A stretch of DNA of 64,000 bases from Zeugodacus cucurbitae (Eukaryota > Arthropoda > Insecta > Diptera > Tephritidae), in assembly GCF_028554725.1 (NCBI RefSeq), contig NC_071671.1:64529001-64593000 (forward strand). The letters are read 5' to 3'. Below are positions 13,121-25,900 of this stretch, in pieces; position 1 is the first letter of the stretch; every line of letters starts with the position of its first letter. The notes under the pieces were generated by a model. That model did no database searches. It had not been told where the DNA came from and saw nothing but the letters and a program-made list of their open reading frames with translations. A program made the translations under genes and the position numbers.

Positions 13121-16100
13121 CTCTCCTCCAGCGACTCCATCCCGCCCAAAACGTTTCTTGAAGGAATAAAAGCCCATGTCAGCCCATGAAATTCTGTTAG
13201 TATTTGAACAATTGTAGTGAACTCTTAACGATTGTTGCAGCCGTAATTTTAAAAGAGTAGCCTGGTATTGAACGTCATTCTTAATTTTCTCGAAAGCAGT
13301 TCTTTCCCTTTACAATAAACTCTTTAACAGTAAAAGAAATAAAAAACAAATTTCGAATTTACTACCTGCAACAACCTGTAGATACCGATCACCACGTGGC
13401 ACTTCAAATTACCTCATATTGTTGCGATACTACGTGCTCTTCCCGTTACTCTCTTTTTGTTTATTTTGCACTTTATAATGCCAATTCCGTTATGCGCGCT
13501 TCGCTTCTGCCAACCAACATATAACCTTTCTGCCACAACACACACACACACACACCAACTCTAGAGCACTTGTTAAATTGGCGGTTGTGGTTATGGCGAC
13601 ACTTTGTTTGTTAGGTGGCAACGGGGCACGTGCACACGCCGCCGCAGTTTGCCACATTTTGCTGGCGGGCGCATGCCAATCGACCAAGCAGTGCACTGCT
13701 ACAGCAACTTGCAATATTCACGGCATAAATGCAGCGTTGAAGCGGTAAATGAAGCCAATAACTTATGCAGTGTTAGCTGTTGCAACAGACTGTGGCAACA
13801 TTGCAGGCGCGTGGGCAGCCATTTACTGTTGTGATATGAATGAGTAAACGCCTGAAGGGAAGTTGTTGCAGAGCGGCGCAAAAGAAAGCGCGAAGCGAAG
13901 AAAAATATTAAAACATAGAAAAGAACTAAACTTAAGAAGACAGTTAACCGACGCGGCGGGTCATTGCGGCGGGAATGCGCGGCTGCTGGTTAATGAGATG
14001 CAGCAGCGAGTGTGCAGCGGAAAGCGCGGGGCACAAACCGACACTCGAGTCAACCCAACATCCAACCAGCAAACACAAACAAACCAACAAAAATGTAATT
14101 AAGATATGCAAATGAGGCAAAGATATGACTGAAGCGTGTGCCGCCGTGGCAGCGCGCGCATTTCCAACAAGCGGTACGGCGCGGCGGCGCAGCAGTCAGC
14201 GGCTTGACTGCAAGCAGCGCTTTTAAGTATGCAAAATGTAGTGTAAATTTGTACATTTAATAAAATGTGTACGCGCGTTACTTGCGCGTCACTGGATATG
14301 CTGGTTAGCTGGCTGGTTGACTGGCTTCTTTACTCGTTTGCTTGTTTGTGTGTCAGCGCGCCGCTTGTTTGAAATTACTATGCAAGCGCTGTGGAGTTGG
14401 CTCCTTGAGTGACACTGAATGACATCATCACAACATCATCAAATATTTATCAAGTCAATTATAAACTAAATAAAATTTTCTGCATTTATGCCGGCAGTCG
14501 GCGAAAGGCAAAGGATTGCGAGGCGACAGTGACAGCAGCCGCTTCTATAAAGGAAAATGGTTACAAATGAAGATGAGATAGAGGCAAGACGAATGCAGCA
14601 AATGACAGGCAGCAATTCTGCTGATAGTAATGCCTGAAATTATCGGTTACAAATTACTTAATGTCTTTGATATAATACAAAGTAAGATTTTAACAATATT
14701 ATCAAAATAAGTAAGAAGAAGAGTTAAGAATTTTGGGTACAAAAAATATTTTTAAAACTCTCCAAACATTATAATTAAAACTGCATGGCCGATTGTATAG
14801 AATTTGACCGATTGCGTTTATTTTTCGTGTGTTTATACTTAGGTATTTTGGAGAGCTTATCGCTCATGAACCGTGATAAGGTTACTGGCAGATATATAAA
14901 ATCAATCGGATAGACGGAAATCATCATATGCGCGTTAGCGGATATTAACCAGGTTCATACGATTTTAATACCAACAAAAACTATATCTAAAATTTTCAGC
15001 TCATTTAATTCGAATATCTTAAATCTAACAGACGAAAAAAAGGTAAATATATGGAAACCGATTGTATTCACACGATTTTGATACAAAAGTACACAATAGT
15101 AAAAGCATCTATCTCTAGAAATATTTATCATAAGATGACCTTTTAATATTGAGTAAAACTAGACGGAGTGAAGGGAACGTTATAATACGTATATGGAAGG
15201 TATTGCAAGTAAAGAGCAAGTTCTCTCACCTTTGGACGAAATATTTAGAGTTCTATATTGTAAGAAACTAAATTTCATCATTGCTCGAACAAACAAAAAA
15301 AACATAACGAAAACAATTGCTCTCAACAATAAGATACAATAATATAAACAAATATCCAAAAGTCAATACCTTCACTTCCATATGTATGTTGCGAAAGTAT
15401 CAAAATAATTTGTCCGATATCGCATCATAATTATTAGAAAAAGTTCATTCGCACGTAAACAGCGTGCGCAGACTGTTTTCTGATAGCGTTAAGAAATAAG
15501 AGCACGGACCTTATCGGACTGCATACGAATTTTGTAAATATTATGACTCTTATCTCGCATTTTAGTGAAGGCAAGTGGAGTACCGAAGGTCATAATAATA
15601 TTATTGTTCATACTAGTGCTTAAACAAGTATGAGCATTTGAGACTTTTCTGAGTCACTTCATTGCATGCAGACGATAAAGCGATAGATATGGGCGTAATT
15701 GCTAAAATACTTAGAACTAATTGGCCATTGACAAGCATATTGATAAGGCATTTTAGTTGAATTCTATATACAAGGTATGCTCTCTTAATGTACTCAACTC
15801 ATTGAATAATTATTCGATTTGGGGTACTTATGCTTTTCACTTTTAATGACATTAAACAATTTTGTACAACAATTTATTTAACTAACTCAAGTGTCAAAAT
15901 TCTGTCAGTTCTAATTCTGATTAAGCAGACCTGAATACTTAATTTAGTTATTTGTTAAAATCGAGAAGCACTAAGTATACACAAATTTCTATCACAACAG
16001 ATCTACATGCTTAATATAAAACTAGAAGGCCAGAAATCATCCTAATGTTGTTTAAAATTAACGTAAGTTTATGCCATCGTGTCGTTTATCAGTCCGTCAT

Positions 16101-16167
16101 GCGCTGTCCGAAGAAAATTATCAGATTAGAAACAGAGATTCTCAAGTCCCTTATAGCCCTTTAGTGC
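13121..16167. other. Intergenic sequence; GC-rich island 13,480-14,230
   Basis: Around 13,480-14,230 GC content and CpG words (GCGCGC, GCGGCGGCG) rise clearly, with a (CA)n run at about 13,537-13,554. Frames there are short and mutually overlapping on both strands. It could be regulatory or part of a gene outside the window. The rest is AT-rich with nothing recognisable. Confidence 0.4.
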
Positions 16168-16650
16168 AACCAAATTAATTGATCAATTAATGTTTCTATT
16201 GAGTAACTAACATTCAGTTTTTGCCCTTCGCACTGCCGCCTACTTGATAATCGATTATCTGTTGTACATTTTTGTTTTTGCTTTTCATAAGAAGTTGGTA
16301 AGTTTCATCATCTGATTAATATTATTAGCAGCGACATCTACCGTATCTTTTTTATCAAAAAATTCAGGCAATCGCACACAAAAGACGTATTTCGTACGAC
16401 TTTGTCGCAGAGTTGCATTTGATAATTAAGTCGATTAAAATTCAATAAAAAATATGCAGCCAAATTAACTGATCAATTCAAAGTTTAAATGAGTACCACT
16501 TTTTGCCATTCGCACTGCCGATTACTGTATAATCGATTAGCTGTTATACATTTTTGTTTTTGCTTTTCATAAGATGTTGGTAAGTTTCAACAGCTGATTG
16601 CTATTTTCTCAATACCCACAACCATTATTTCCAGCAGCGATATCTACCGT
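16168..16650. repeat. Diverged direct duplication, offset 282 bp
   Basis: A module of roughly 190 bp at about 16,168-16,355 recurs at about 16,456-16,650. The order is shared: CCAAATTAA-TGATCAATT, CGCACTGCCG, AATCGATTA, then CATTTTTGTTTTTGCTTTTC and TTGGTAAGTTTC, ending in AGCAGCGA-ATCTACCGT. The TTTTTG core at 16,268 recurs 282 bp later. There are small indels between copies. It may be a duplicated transposon end or a duplicated regulatory block. Confidence 0.65.
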
Positions 16651-19600
16651 CACGTATTTTTGCTGCTATTTACAGATTTTTTATTTTGTATGGTAAATCG
16701 ATCTAAATCAGCGATCAATTAGCTCATGTGCGAAAAGGCTATTAGCAATGAGTTGTAAACATTGTTTAGACTCACATAATCTTTAACTGATGTATAGGAG
16801 AGAAACGGCACGTACTATTTTCCATACTTAGCGTAAAAAAAATATACTTTGATCATGATAAAGAGGGAGGTAAAGACCAAACCTTACAGCTATTAGATTA
16901 TACATTGAGCCTCATACAATAAGTGAAATTTATGAGTTATCATAGTTAATGAACTTTTTATATTTTCAAATTGGCATTATATAGCATGTGAAAGTAGTAA
17001 ATTCGCCAACTTATACGTTGGTTTACTCATATACACTTTTCTACCATTCAAGAAAAAATCCCCCATTTATTATGTGCAGTAAAAATAATTTATAGCCAAG
17101 CAATTGCTTTGAAGGATTTAAATTTCACAATTGCAACGAACTTCAATGACGTCTTTCTAACTACTAATCGCTATTTGCAGAAATATATAGGGTGTAACTT
17201 AAATTTTGGTTTAGAGCTGTGCAATGCTTTCAATGTAGTAGAAAATTAAATTTTTCCGATCTCTGTGGATATAGTATGAGATGTCTTAAATGCTTTATGG
17301 TTGTTGGAGTTGCGTTATTGAAATGAGTTCTTATTTACATGAAGAAATCTGTCCAGGCTATTTTCTCAGTTTTCCATAAACTTTAAATACATTTTTTCTT
17401 ATACTCGTTTTAATAAATAGTGTTTAACATTGAATAAAAAAATAACAAAAATATGAGATTTAAAAGTCCCTTGGAAAGATTTGTGGTTTTCGAAATATGT
17501 TCCAAATTGAATTTTGGTTGTAGTCGTTGCTCCGAAGTAAAAGTTATAAATCATTTGCAGTGACTTTTGAGAATAGCCAATATATGCATAAAATTGGGCC
17601 ATAAATACGATATTGACGTCATGGAGCACTTATCGTGATCATAACAATAATCTTCTCGCACGTGTTAACCTTAAGTTGTCTAATTACGAAATAAATTGTA
17701 AACAAAATATTAAAAAAGATACGTTAGTGATGGATAGAAGCTATCTCAAATTAAACATAGTATTAAACGCAAAATATTTTCGACTCTTATTTATAAAACA
17801 TTTATTTAAATTCATATGAAGCAGCTAACTGATAAGGGAAATATTGTCTACATTTGCTTTTCTAAGAATCATAACTCAATTAACCCCATAGAATTTATAT
17901 TCGAGTGTGTATACAATATATTTATAACAGTTATTACGGGGAAAAATAAAAACCCAGCCACTTCAACGATAACCGACTTCCTGTTATTCTTCTGAAAGAC
18001 ATTTTAATATGCACTAATTATAGACCTTTGGATTTTTACTTCCGCAGATTTGCTTTTTATTTATTGTTCAAGCATTTTTGTCACTGCTATTATTAGCTTT
18101 TCATTTCAACTAGCTTATTATCAATATGGTGATTAGATTATAGCACACCGATACTATGGGGTTTACAGAGCGACATATCGCTTCTATTCGCTTGAGGCAG
18201 TATGGCTATTCTTATAGAGTTAGACGCCAGAAAATTTATAATTATTTTTATTTTTGATTTAAATGAGTGCCAAGTATTGCACAACACGTGATTTGAAGTG
18301 TTAACAATCACTTATTAGAAATGCGGCCATTGTAAAATTAGTTGATGGAATTAGAACGAAAAGTTAGTTAAGGACTAGAATTGGATTTTTGTTTTTTCCT
18401 AGGTATAATATAGTTTACTGAAGACCTCTAAAAATATAAACAAATGTATGCGAACACTTTTCGTGTAGAGAGAACTTTTCAAGGTCACTACATTTCTTTT
18501 CACTCGAAGAAAATATGTATATTCTCAAGGTCATTTCAATAACTTTATAACTTCGTGTAGAAATATTTCTTGGAATTTCTCTCTTTAAGAGAGTACGAAG
18601 AATTATAATTTATTGTCACATTGTCTCTCTAATTTCACTCAAATATTTATGACATCTATCCTATAACTAACCACCATTGTCTTCCAGTATTTAACGTTAA
18701 TTCCTAAATAAATATCACATATTGTTCAATTGATTATTTGCTGAGCACGTATAATTGTTTACTCGTAAATATTTAACATTGGATTGTAAAATGACATCCA
18801 ATATTTCTACAACAAATATTTACTCAAGTCAATATGGACTATATGTGTATGAATATATGTATGCCGATAATAATGTTCAAAGAATTATGGGTAGCAGATA
18901 GCAGTCGAATAGTATGCCGTTAAAGTAATGAGATAACATAACACTTATTTCCGACAAATTACATACAAACATACATGTATATAAACTGGCACGTGATTTT
19001 TTAGATACCAGAACTTGTAAACAATGTTGAAATTTTGAATGAGAAAGAAAATAATTTTCATTATTATTTGTATTCAAATATGTCACGTAATTGATAATCT
19101 TCTAAACTGGCAATTTAGCGACATTGTTCAAAACTCTAATTGAATGCTGAGGGTTTTAACTTCGTAAATACTAAAAAGTGTGACGTTTAAGATAAGCCAT
19201 AAGTGTAGCGTATAAACTCGACGATATATAGACGCATCACTCATGTGGAGAGATTGGAAATGTTTTCATATAAGACCAATGGTCTCGGATCATATAGGTT
19301 CTGGAGGAAAACCATTCCGTAAAGTAGACAAGTTGAAAGTGGGTAATCCAAACGCTTGTTTGGGGTAGTTGCCTTGATTCCGTGAGAGATGATTTAGTAT
19401 AGACCATACAGGCTTAAACTCACTCAATAATTCCGTACTCTGCAGAAGACTGGTAGCCTGTAGTCCGCCGGTCGTCCATCGCAAGTTGGACTTTTGTATT
19501 GGAATGGCAATTTCTTTTTTATTCAGAGTTGGATTAGGTAATTCCGGATCCTCTTGATAACCTTAACACACCAATAAAGACTAATGAGCAATATTTATAC

Positions 19601-19795
19601 TTTCGTTTCGTTTGAACTATGGTTACCTTATTCGTAATCAGCAAACAAAGTTTTTAAGGAAATCTTAATTATTTTAATATTCGAAACTTGATTTACTATT
19701 CAGAACTGTCACTTTTTCATTAAAAAGTGCCAGAAAGAGTCATTGAAATGGTTAAAATATTAGTTTTAATGTCTCAAGTCATCACCTCAAAAGAA
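16651..19795. other. AT-rich intergenic sequence upstream of the giant gene
   Basis: No gene is supported. A minus-strand frame at 19,290-19,484 (64 residues) has more ordinary composition than its neighbours but lacks a signal peptide, a known domain or splice partners that I can see. Confidence 0.4.
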
Positions 19796-19830
19796 TATAA
19801 AAAGGGAAGGAAATGTCGGTCAATTACAGT
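19796..19830 (+). promoter_or_regulatory. Core promoter of the giant gene (TATA + ACAGT initiator)
   Basis: TATAAAAAGG begins at 19,796, and an ACAGT initiator-like word has its A near 19,828, 32 bp downstream. This predicts a 5' UTR of about 80 nt. The same TATA-to-initiator spacing recurs in the neighbouring genes. A minimal start-stop (ATG TGA) lies at 19,897-19,902, 9 nt before the main ATG. Confidence 0.65.
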
Positions 19831-19910
19831 AACAGTGGAATTTCCAGCAGCCACTGGGTAACGCGGCTTAAAATACTTCCGAGAATAGAATTCCTAATGT
19901 GAAAGTGAAA

Positions 19911-22900
19911 ATGTGTGTATCTAAAATACTCATCCTTTCGATTTGTCTAATAACACCGTTTTGCATTAAGTGTGAAAAGCCTTCAGCTCTGGGAAAGGAA
20001 AATATATGCTATTCGCATTTTAAACGGAAATTTAAGGACGCGCAAAGTTCGCTAGAAAATGAAGTTAGAAGTTGTAGTGAGAGTGATTTGTATTGTGAAG
20101 AAATCGCAACTAAAGTGTTCTCATTACAAAAGATCCAAATCCAAAAAGAATTCGAGTTCTGTAAGAAAGCGGAATGTGATAAATTTGCAACCACTATAAT
20201 CGGACAAACTTTAAAATCTCGATTAAGGCGGGAATATTGCAAAAAATTTATCGTAAACGATGATTTAAACGGCGCACGAAAACGCAGAAGTGCTTCATAC
20301 AGTTCGGAAGATTCCAGTGGAAACGATTTCTCCCCATCATTCGAAGAATATAGTGAAACAGGGAGCAAATCGGATTCACGTGATATGTACAATGATGCTT
20401 CGGTTTCGGACAACGACAAGAGCGCACCGAGTGTTGAAACAAGCGAGACTGAATCTTCTGATGAATATTTAGAGTCTGAAAGTTTCGAATCTTCAGAGGC
20501 TTCAAAGTCCAAAACACATGAAATTTCAGAATCTGAAACTGACGAATCTTCAGAGTCGGAAACTAATATTTCTTCAAAGTCAATGTCTAAAACTTCGGAA
20601 TATTCAGAGACTGAAACCTGGGAGTCTTCAAAACCTAAGACCGATGTCATTTCAGAATCTGAGCTGGATGAATGCTGGGAGGAGTTGGAAACTAACGAAT
20701 CTTCAAAGTCTGGATCCTGCGAACTTTCTAAGTCTGAAACTTCCGACTCTTCAGAGTCTGAAACTTGGGAGACTTCAAAGACCGAAACAGATGAAACAGA
20801 GGAATTTTCAAAATTGGAAACTAATGAATCTTCCGACTCTTCAGAGTCTGAAACTTGGGAGTCTTCCAAGTCCGAAACAGATGAAACTGACGAATATTCA
20901 AAATCGGAAACTAATGAATCTTCACGGTCTGGGTCATGGCAAATTTCTCAGTCTGAAAGTTCCGACTCTTCAGAGTCTAAAAGCTGGGCCTCTTCAAAGT
21001 CCGAAACAAATGAATTGTCAGGATCTGACACAAACGAATATTCAAAATGGGAAACTAATGAATCTTCAAGGTCTGGATCATGGCAAATTTCTAAGTCGGA
21101 TAGTTCCGAATCTTCAGAGGCCAAAACTGACGATTCGTCAGAATCAGAGAAGTCAAGTGCAACCAAAGAGTCGGGCGAAACGCCATCTTCCTCAGAAACT
21201 GATTCTTCAGAGTCCAAAACTGATGATTCGTCAGAATCAGAAAAATCAAGTGAAACCAAAGAGTCGGGAGAAACACCATCTTCCTCAGAAACTGATACAT
21301 ATAAAAGTTCCAGCAAAGGAACTACCAAATTTTCTAAGGAAACGAACTACAGCCAAACTACAGAATCAATTGATTCTCCACAAAAGTCCACGACTCAACT
21401 ATCTACAGAAAAACCATATATCACAAATGCCACCACAGTTATTTCAATTGGAAGTAACGAGCCAACAAAAAAACCTTCAACATTACCTGACGCAAATATG
21501 AAAACAACGTCCATAGCTTATAGAAGTTCGCAACATGTACCTCAACAAACCACAGATAGTTCTACGAAAGTATCTGAAAATGAACAATATTCAACTACGA
21601 TCGTATCTGGTACATCCTCTACGAATATTGCATCAACAGTTAACCCTTCCACCTACTCTGGAGAAACATCAACAGTAACGCATTCCGATATTTTACAGCA
21701 GGAAACTGACAGTTCTACGAAAGTATCTGAAAATGAAAAATATTCAACTACGATCGTATCTGGTACATCCTCTTCAAATATTGCATCAACAGTTAACCCC
21801 TCCACCTACTCTGGTGAAATATCAACAGTAACGCATTCCGATATTTCACAGCAGGAAACTGACGGTTCTACGAAAGTATCTGAAAATGAACAATATTCAA
21901 CTACGATCGTATCTGGTACATCCTCTTCGAATATTGCATCAACAGTTAACCCTTCCACCTACTCTGGAGAAACATCAACAGTAACGCATTCCGATATTTC
22001 ACAGCAGGAAACTGACGGTTCTGCGAAAGTATCTGAAAATGAACAATATTCAACTACGATCGTATCTGGTACATCCTCTTCGAATATTGCATCAACAGTT
22101 AACCCTTCCACCTACTCTGGAGAAACATCAACAGTAACGCATTCCGATATTTCGCAGCAGGAAACTGACGGTTCTACGAAAGTATCTGAAAATGAACAAT
22201 ATTCAACTACGATCGTATCTGGTACATCCTCTTCGAATATTGCATCAACAGTTAACCCTTCCACCTACTCTGGAGAAACATCAACAGTAACGCATTCCGA
22301 TATTTCGCAGCAGGAAACTGACGGTTCTACGAAAGTATCTGAAAATGAACAATATTCAACTACGATCGTATCTGGTACATCCTCTTCGAATATTGCATCA
22401 ACAGTTAACCCTTCCACCTACTCTGGAGAAACATCAACAGTAACGCATTCCGATATTTCACAGCAGGAAACTGACGGTTCTACGAAAGTATCTGAAAATG
22501 AACAATATTCAACTACGATCGTATCTGGTACATCCTCTTCGAATATTGCATCAACAGTTAACCCTTCCACCTACTCTGGAGAAACATCAACAGTAACGCA
22601 TTCCGATATTTCGCAGCAGGAAACTGACGGTTCTACGAAAGTATCTGAAAATGAACAATATTCAACTACGATCGTATCTGGTACATCCTCTTCGAATATT
22701 GCATCAACAGTTAACCCCTCCACCTACTCTGGAGAAATATCAACAGTAACGCATTCCGATATTTCACAGCAGGAAACTGACGGTTCTACGAAAGTATCTG
22801 AAAATGAACAATATTCAACTACGATCGTATCTGGTACATCCTCTTCGAATATTGCATCAACAGTTAACCCTTCCACCTACTCTGGAGAAACATCAACAGT

Positions 22901-25900
22901 AACGCATTCCGATATTTCGCAGCAGGAAACTGACGGTTCTACGAAAGTATCTGAAAATGAACAATATTCAACTACGATCGTATCTGGTACATCCTCTTCG
23001 AATATTGCATCAACAGTTAACCCCTCCACCTACTCTGGAGAAATATCAACGGTAACGCATTCCGATATTTCACAACAGGAAACTGACGGTTCTACGAAAG
23101 TATCTGAAAATGAACAATATTCAACTACGATCGTATCTGGTACATCCTCTTCGAACATTGCATCAACAGTTAACCCTTCCACCTACTCTGGAGAAACATC
23201 AACAGTAACGCATTCCGATATTTCACAGCAGGAAACTGACGGTTCTACGAAAGTATCTGAAAATGAACAATATTCAACTACGATCGTATCTGGTACATCC
23301 TCTTCGAACATTGCATCAACAGTTAACCCTTCCACCTACTCTGGAGAAACATCAACAGTAACGCATTCCGATATTTCACAGCAGGAAACTGACGGTTCTA
23401 CGAAAGTATCTGAAAATGAACAATATTCAACTACGATCGTATCTGGTACATCCTCTTCGAATATTGCATCAACAGTTAACCCTTCCACCTACTCTGGAGA
23501 AACATCAACAGTAACGCATTCCGATATTTCACAGCAGGAAACTGACGGTTCTACGAAAGTATCTGAAAATGAACAATATTCAACTACGATCGTATCTGGT
23601 ACATCCTCTTCGAACATTGCATCAACAGTTAACCCTTCCACCTACTCTGGAGAAACATCAACAGTAACGCATTCCGATATTTCACAGCAGGAAACTGACG
23701 GTTCTACGAAAGTATCTGAAAATGAACAATATTCAACTACGATCGTATCTGGTACATCCTCTTCGAACATTGCATCAACAGTTAACCCTTCCACCTACTC
23801 TGGAGAAACATCAACAGTAACGCATTCCGATATTTCACAGCAGGAAACTGACGGTTCTACGAAAGTATCTGAAAATGAACAATATTCAACTACGATCGTA
23901 TCTGGTACATCCTCTTCGAACATTGCATCAACAGTTAACCCTTCCACCTACTCTGGAGAAACATCAACAGTAACGCATTCCGATATTTCACAGCAGGAAA
24001 CTGACGGTTCTACGAAAGTATCTGAAAATGAACAATATTCAACTACGATCGTATCTGGTACATCCTCTTCGAACATTGCATCAACAGTTAACCCTTCCAC
24101 CTACTCTGGAGAAACATCAACAGTAACGCATTCCGATATTTCACAGCAGGAAACTGACGGTTCTACGAAAGTATCTGAAAATGAACAATATTCAACTACG
24201 ATCGTATCTGGTACATCCTCTTCGAACATTGCATCAACAGTTAACCCTTCCACCTACTCTGGAGAAACATCAACAGTAACGCATTCCGATATTTCACAGC
24301 AGGAAACTGACGGTTCTACGAAAGTATCTGAAAATGAACAATATTCAACTACGATCGTATCTGGTACATCCTCTTCGAATATTGCATCAACAGTTAACCC
24401 TTCCACCTACTCTGGAGAAACATCAACAGTAACGCATTCCGATATTTCACAGCAGGAAACTGACGGTTCTACGAAAGTATCTGAAAATGAACAATATTCA
24501 ACTACGATCGTATCTGGTACATCCTCTTCGAATATTGCATCAACAGTTAACCCTTCCACCTACTCTGGAGAAACATCAACAGTAACGCATTCCGATATTT
24601 CGCAGCAGGAAACTGACGGTTCTACGAAAGTATCTGAAAATGAACAATATTCAACTACGATCGTATCTGGTACATCCTCTTCGAATATTGCATCAACAGT
24701 TAACCCCTCCACCTACTCTGGAGAAATATCAACAGTAACGCATTCCGATATTTCACAGCAGGAAACTGACGGTTCTACGAAAGTATCTGAAAATGAACAA
24801 TATTCAACTACGATCGTATCTGGTACATCCTCTTCGAATATTGCATCAACAGTTAACCCTTCCACCTACTCTGGAGAAACATCAACAGTAACGCATTCCG
24901 ATATTTCGCAGCAGGAAACTGACGGTTCTACGAAAGTATCTGAAAATGAACAATATTCAACTACGATCGTATCTGGTACATCCTCTTCGAATATTGCATC
25001 AACAGTTAACCCCTCCACCTACTCTGGAGAAATATCAACGGTAACGCATTCCGATATTTCACAACAGGAAACTGACGGTTCTACGAAAGTATCTGAAAAT
25101 GAACAATATTCAACTACGATCGTATCTGGTACATCCTCTTCGAACATTGCATCAACAGTTAACCCTTCCACCTACTCTGGAGAAACATCAACAGTAACGC
25201 ATTCCGATATTTCACAGCAGGAAACTGACGGTTCTACGAAAGTATCTGAAAATGAACAATATTCAACTACGATCGTATCTGGTACATCCTCTTCGAACAT
25301 TGCATCAACAGTTAACCCTTCCACCTACTCTGGAGAAACATCAACAGTAACGCATTCCGATATTTCACAGCAGGAAACTGACGGTTCTACGAAAGTATCT
25401 CAAAATGAACAATATTCAACTACGATCGTATCTGGTACATCCTCTTCGAATATTGCATCAACAGTTAACCCCTCCACCTACTCTGGAGAAATATCAACAG
25501 TAACGCATTCCGATATTTCACAGCAGGAAACTGACGGTTCTAGGAAAGTGTCTGAAAATGAACAATATTCAACTACGATCGTATCTGGTACATCCTCTTC
25601 GAACATTGCATCAACAGTTAACCCTTCCACCTACTCTGGAGAAACATCAACAGTAACGCATTCCGATATTTCACAGCAGGAAACTGACGGTTCTACGAAA
25701 GTATCTGAAAATGAACAATATTCAACTACGATCGTATCTGGTACATCCTCTTCGAACATTGCATCAACAGTTAACCCTTCCACCTACTCTGGAGAAACAT
25801 CAACAGTAACGCATTCCGATATTTCACAGCAGGAAACTGACGGTTCTACGAAAGTATCTGAAAATGAACAATATTCAACTACGATCGTATCTGGTACATC

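Noticed and set aside
19290..19484. 64-codon minus-strand frame upstream of the giant gene
   Set aside because: No family or domain recognised and no exon partner; kept only as a remark in the spacer entry.
20009..21328. Antisense and alternative-frame open frames of 60-327 residues within the Ser-rich part of the giant gene
   Set aside because: Shadows of the GAA/TCT-rich sense codons; no starts, leaders or family features of their own.
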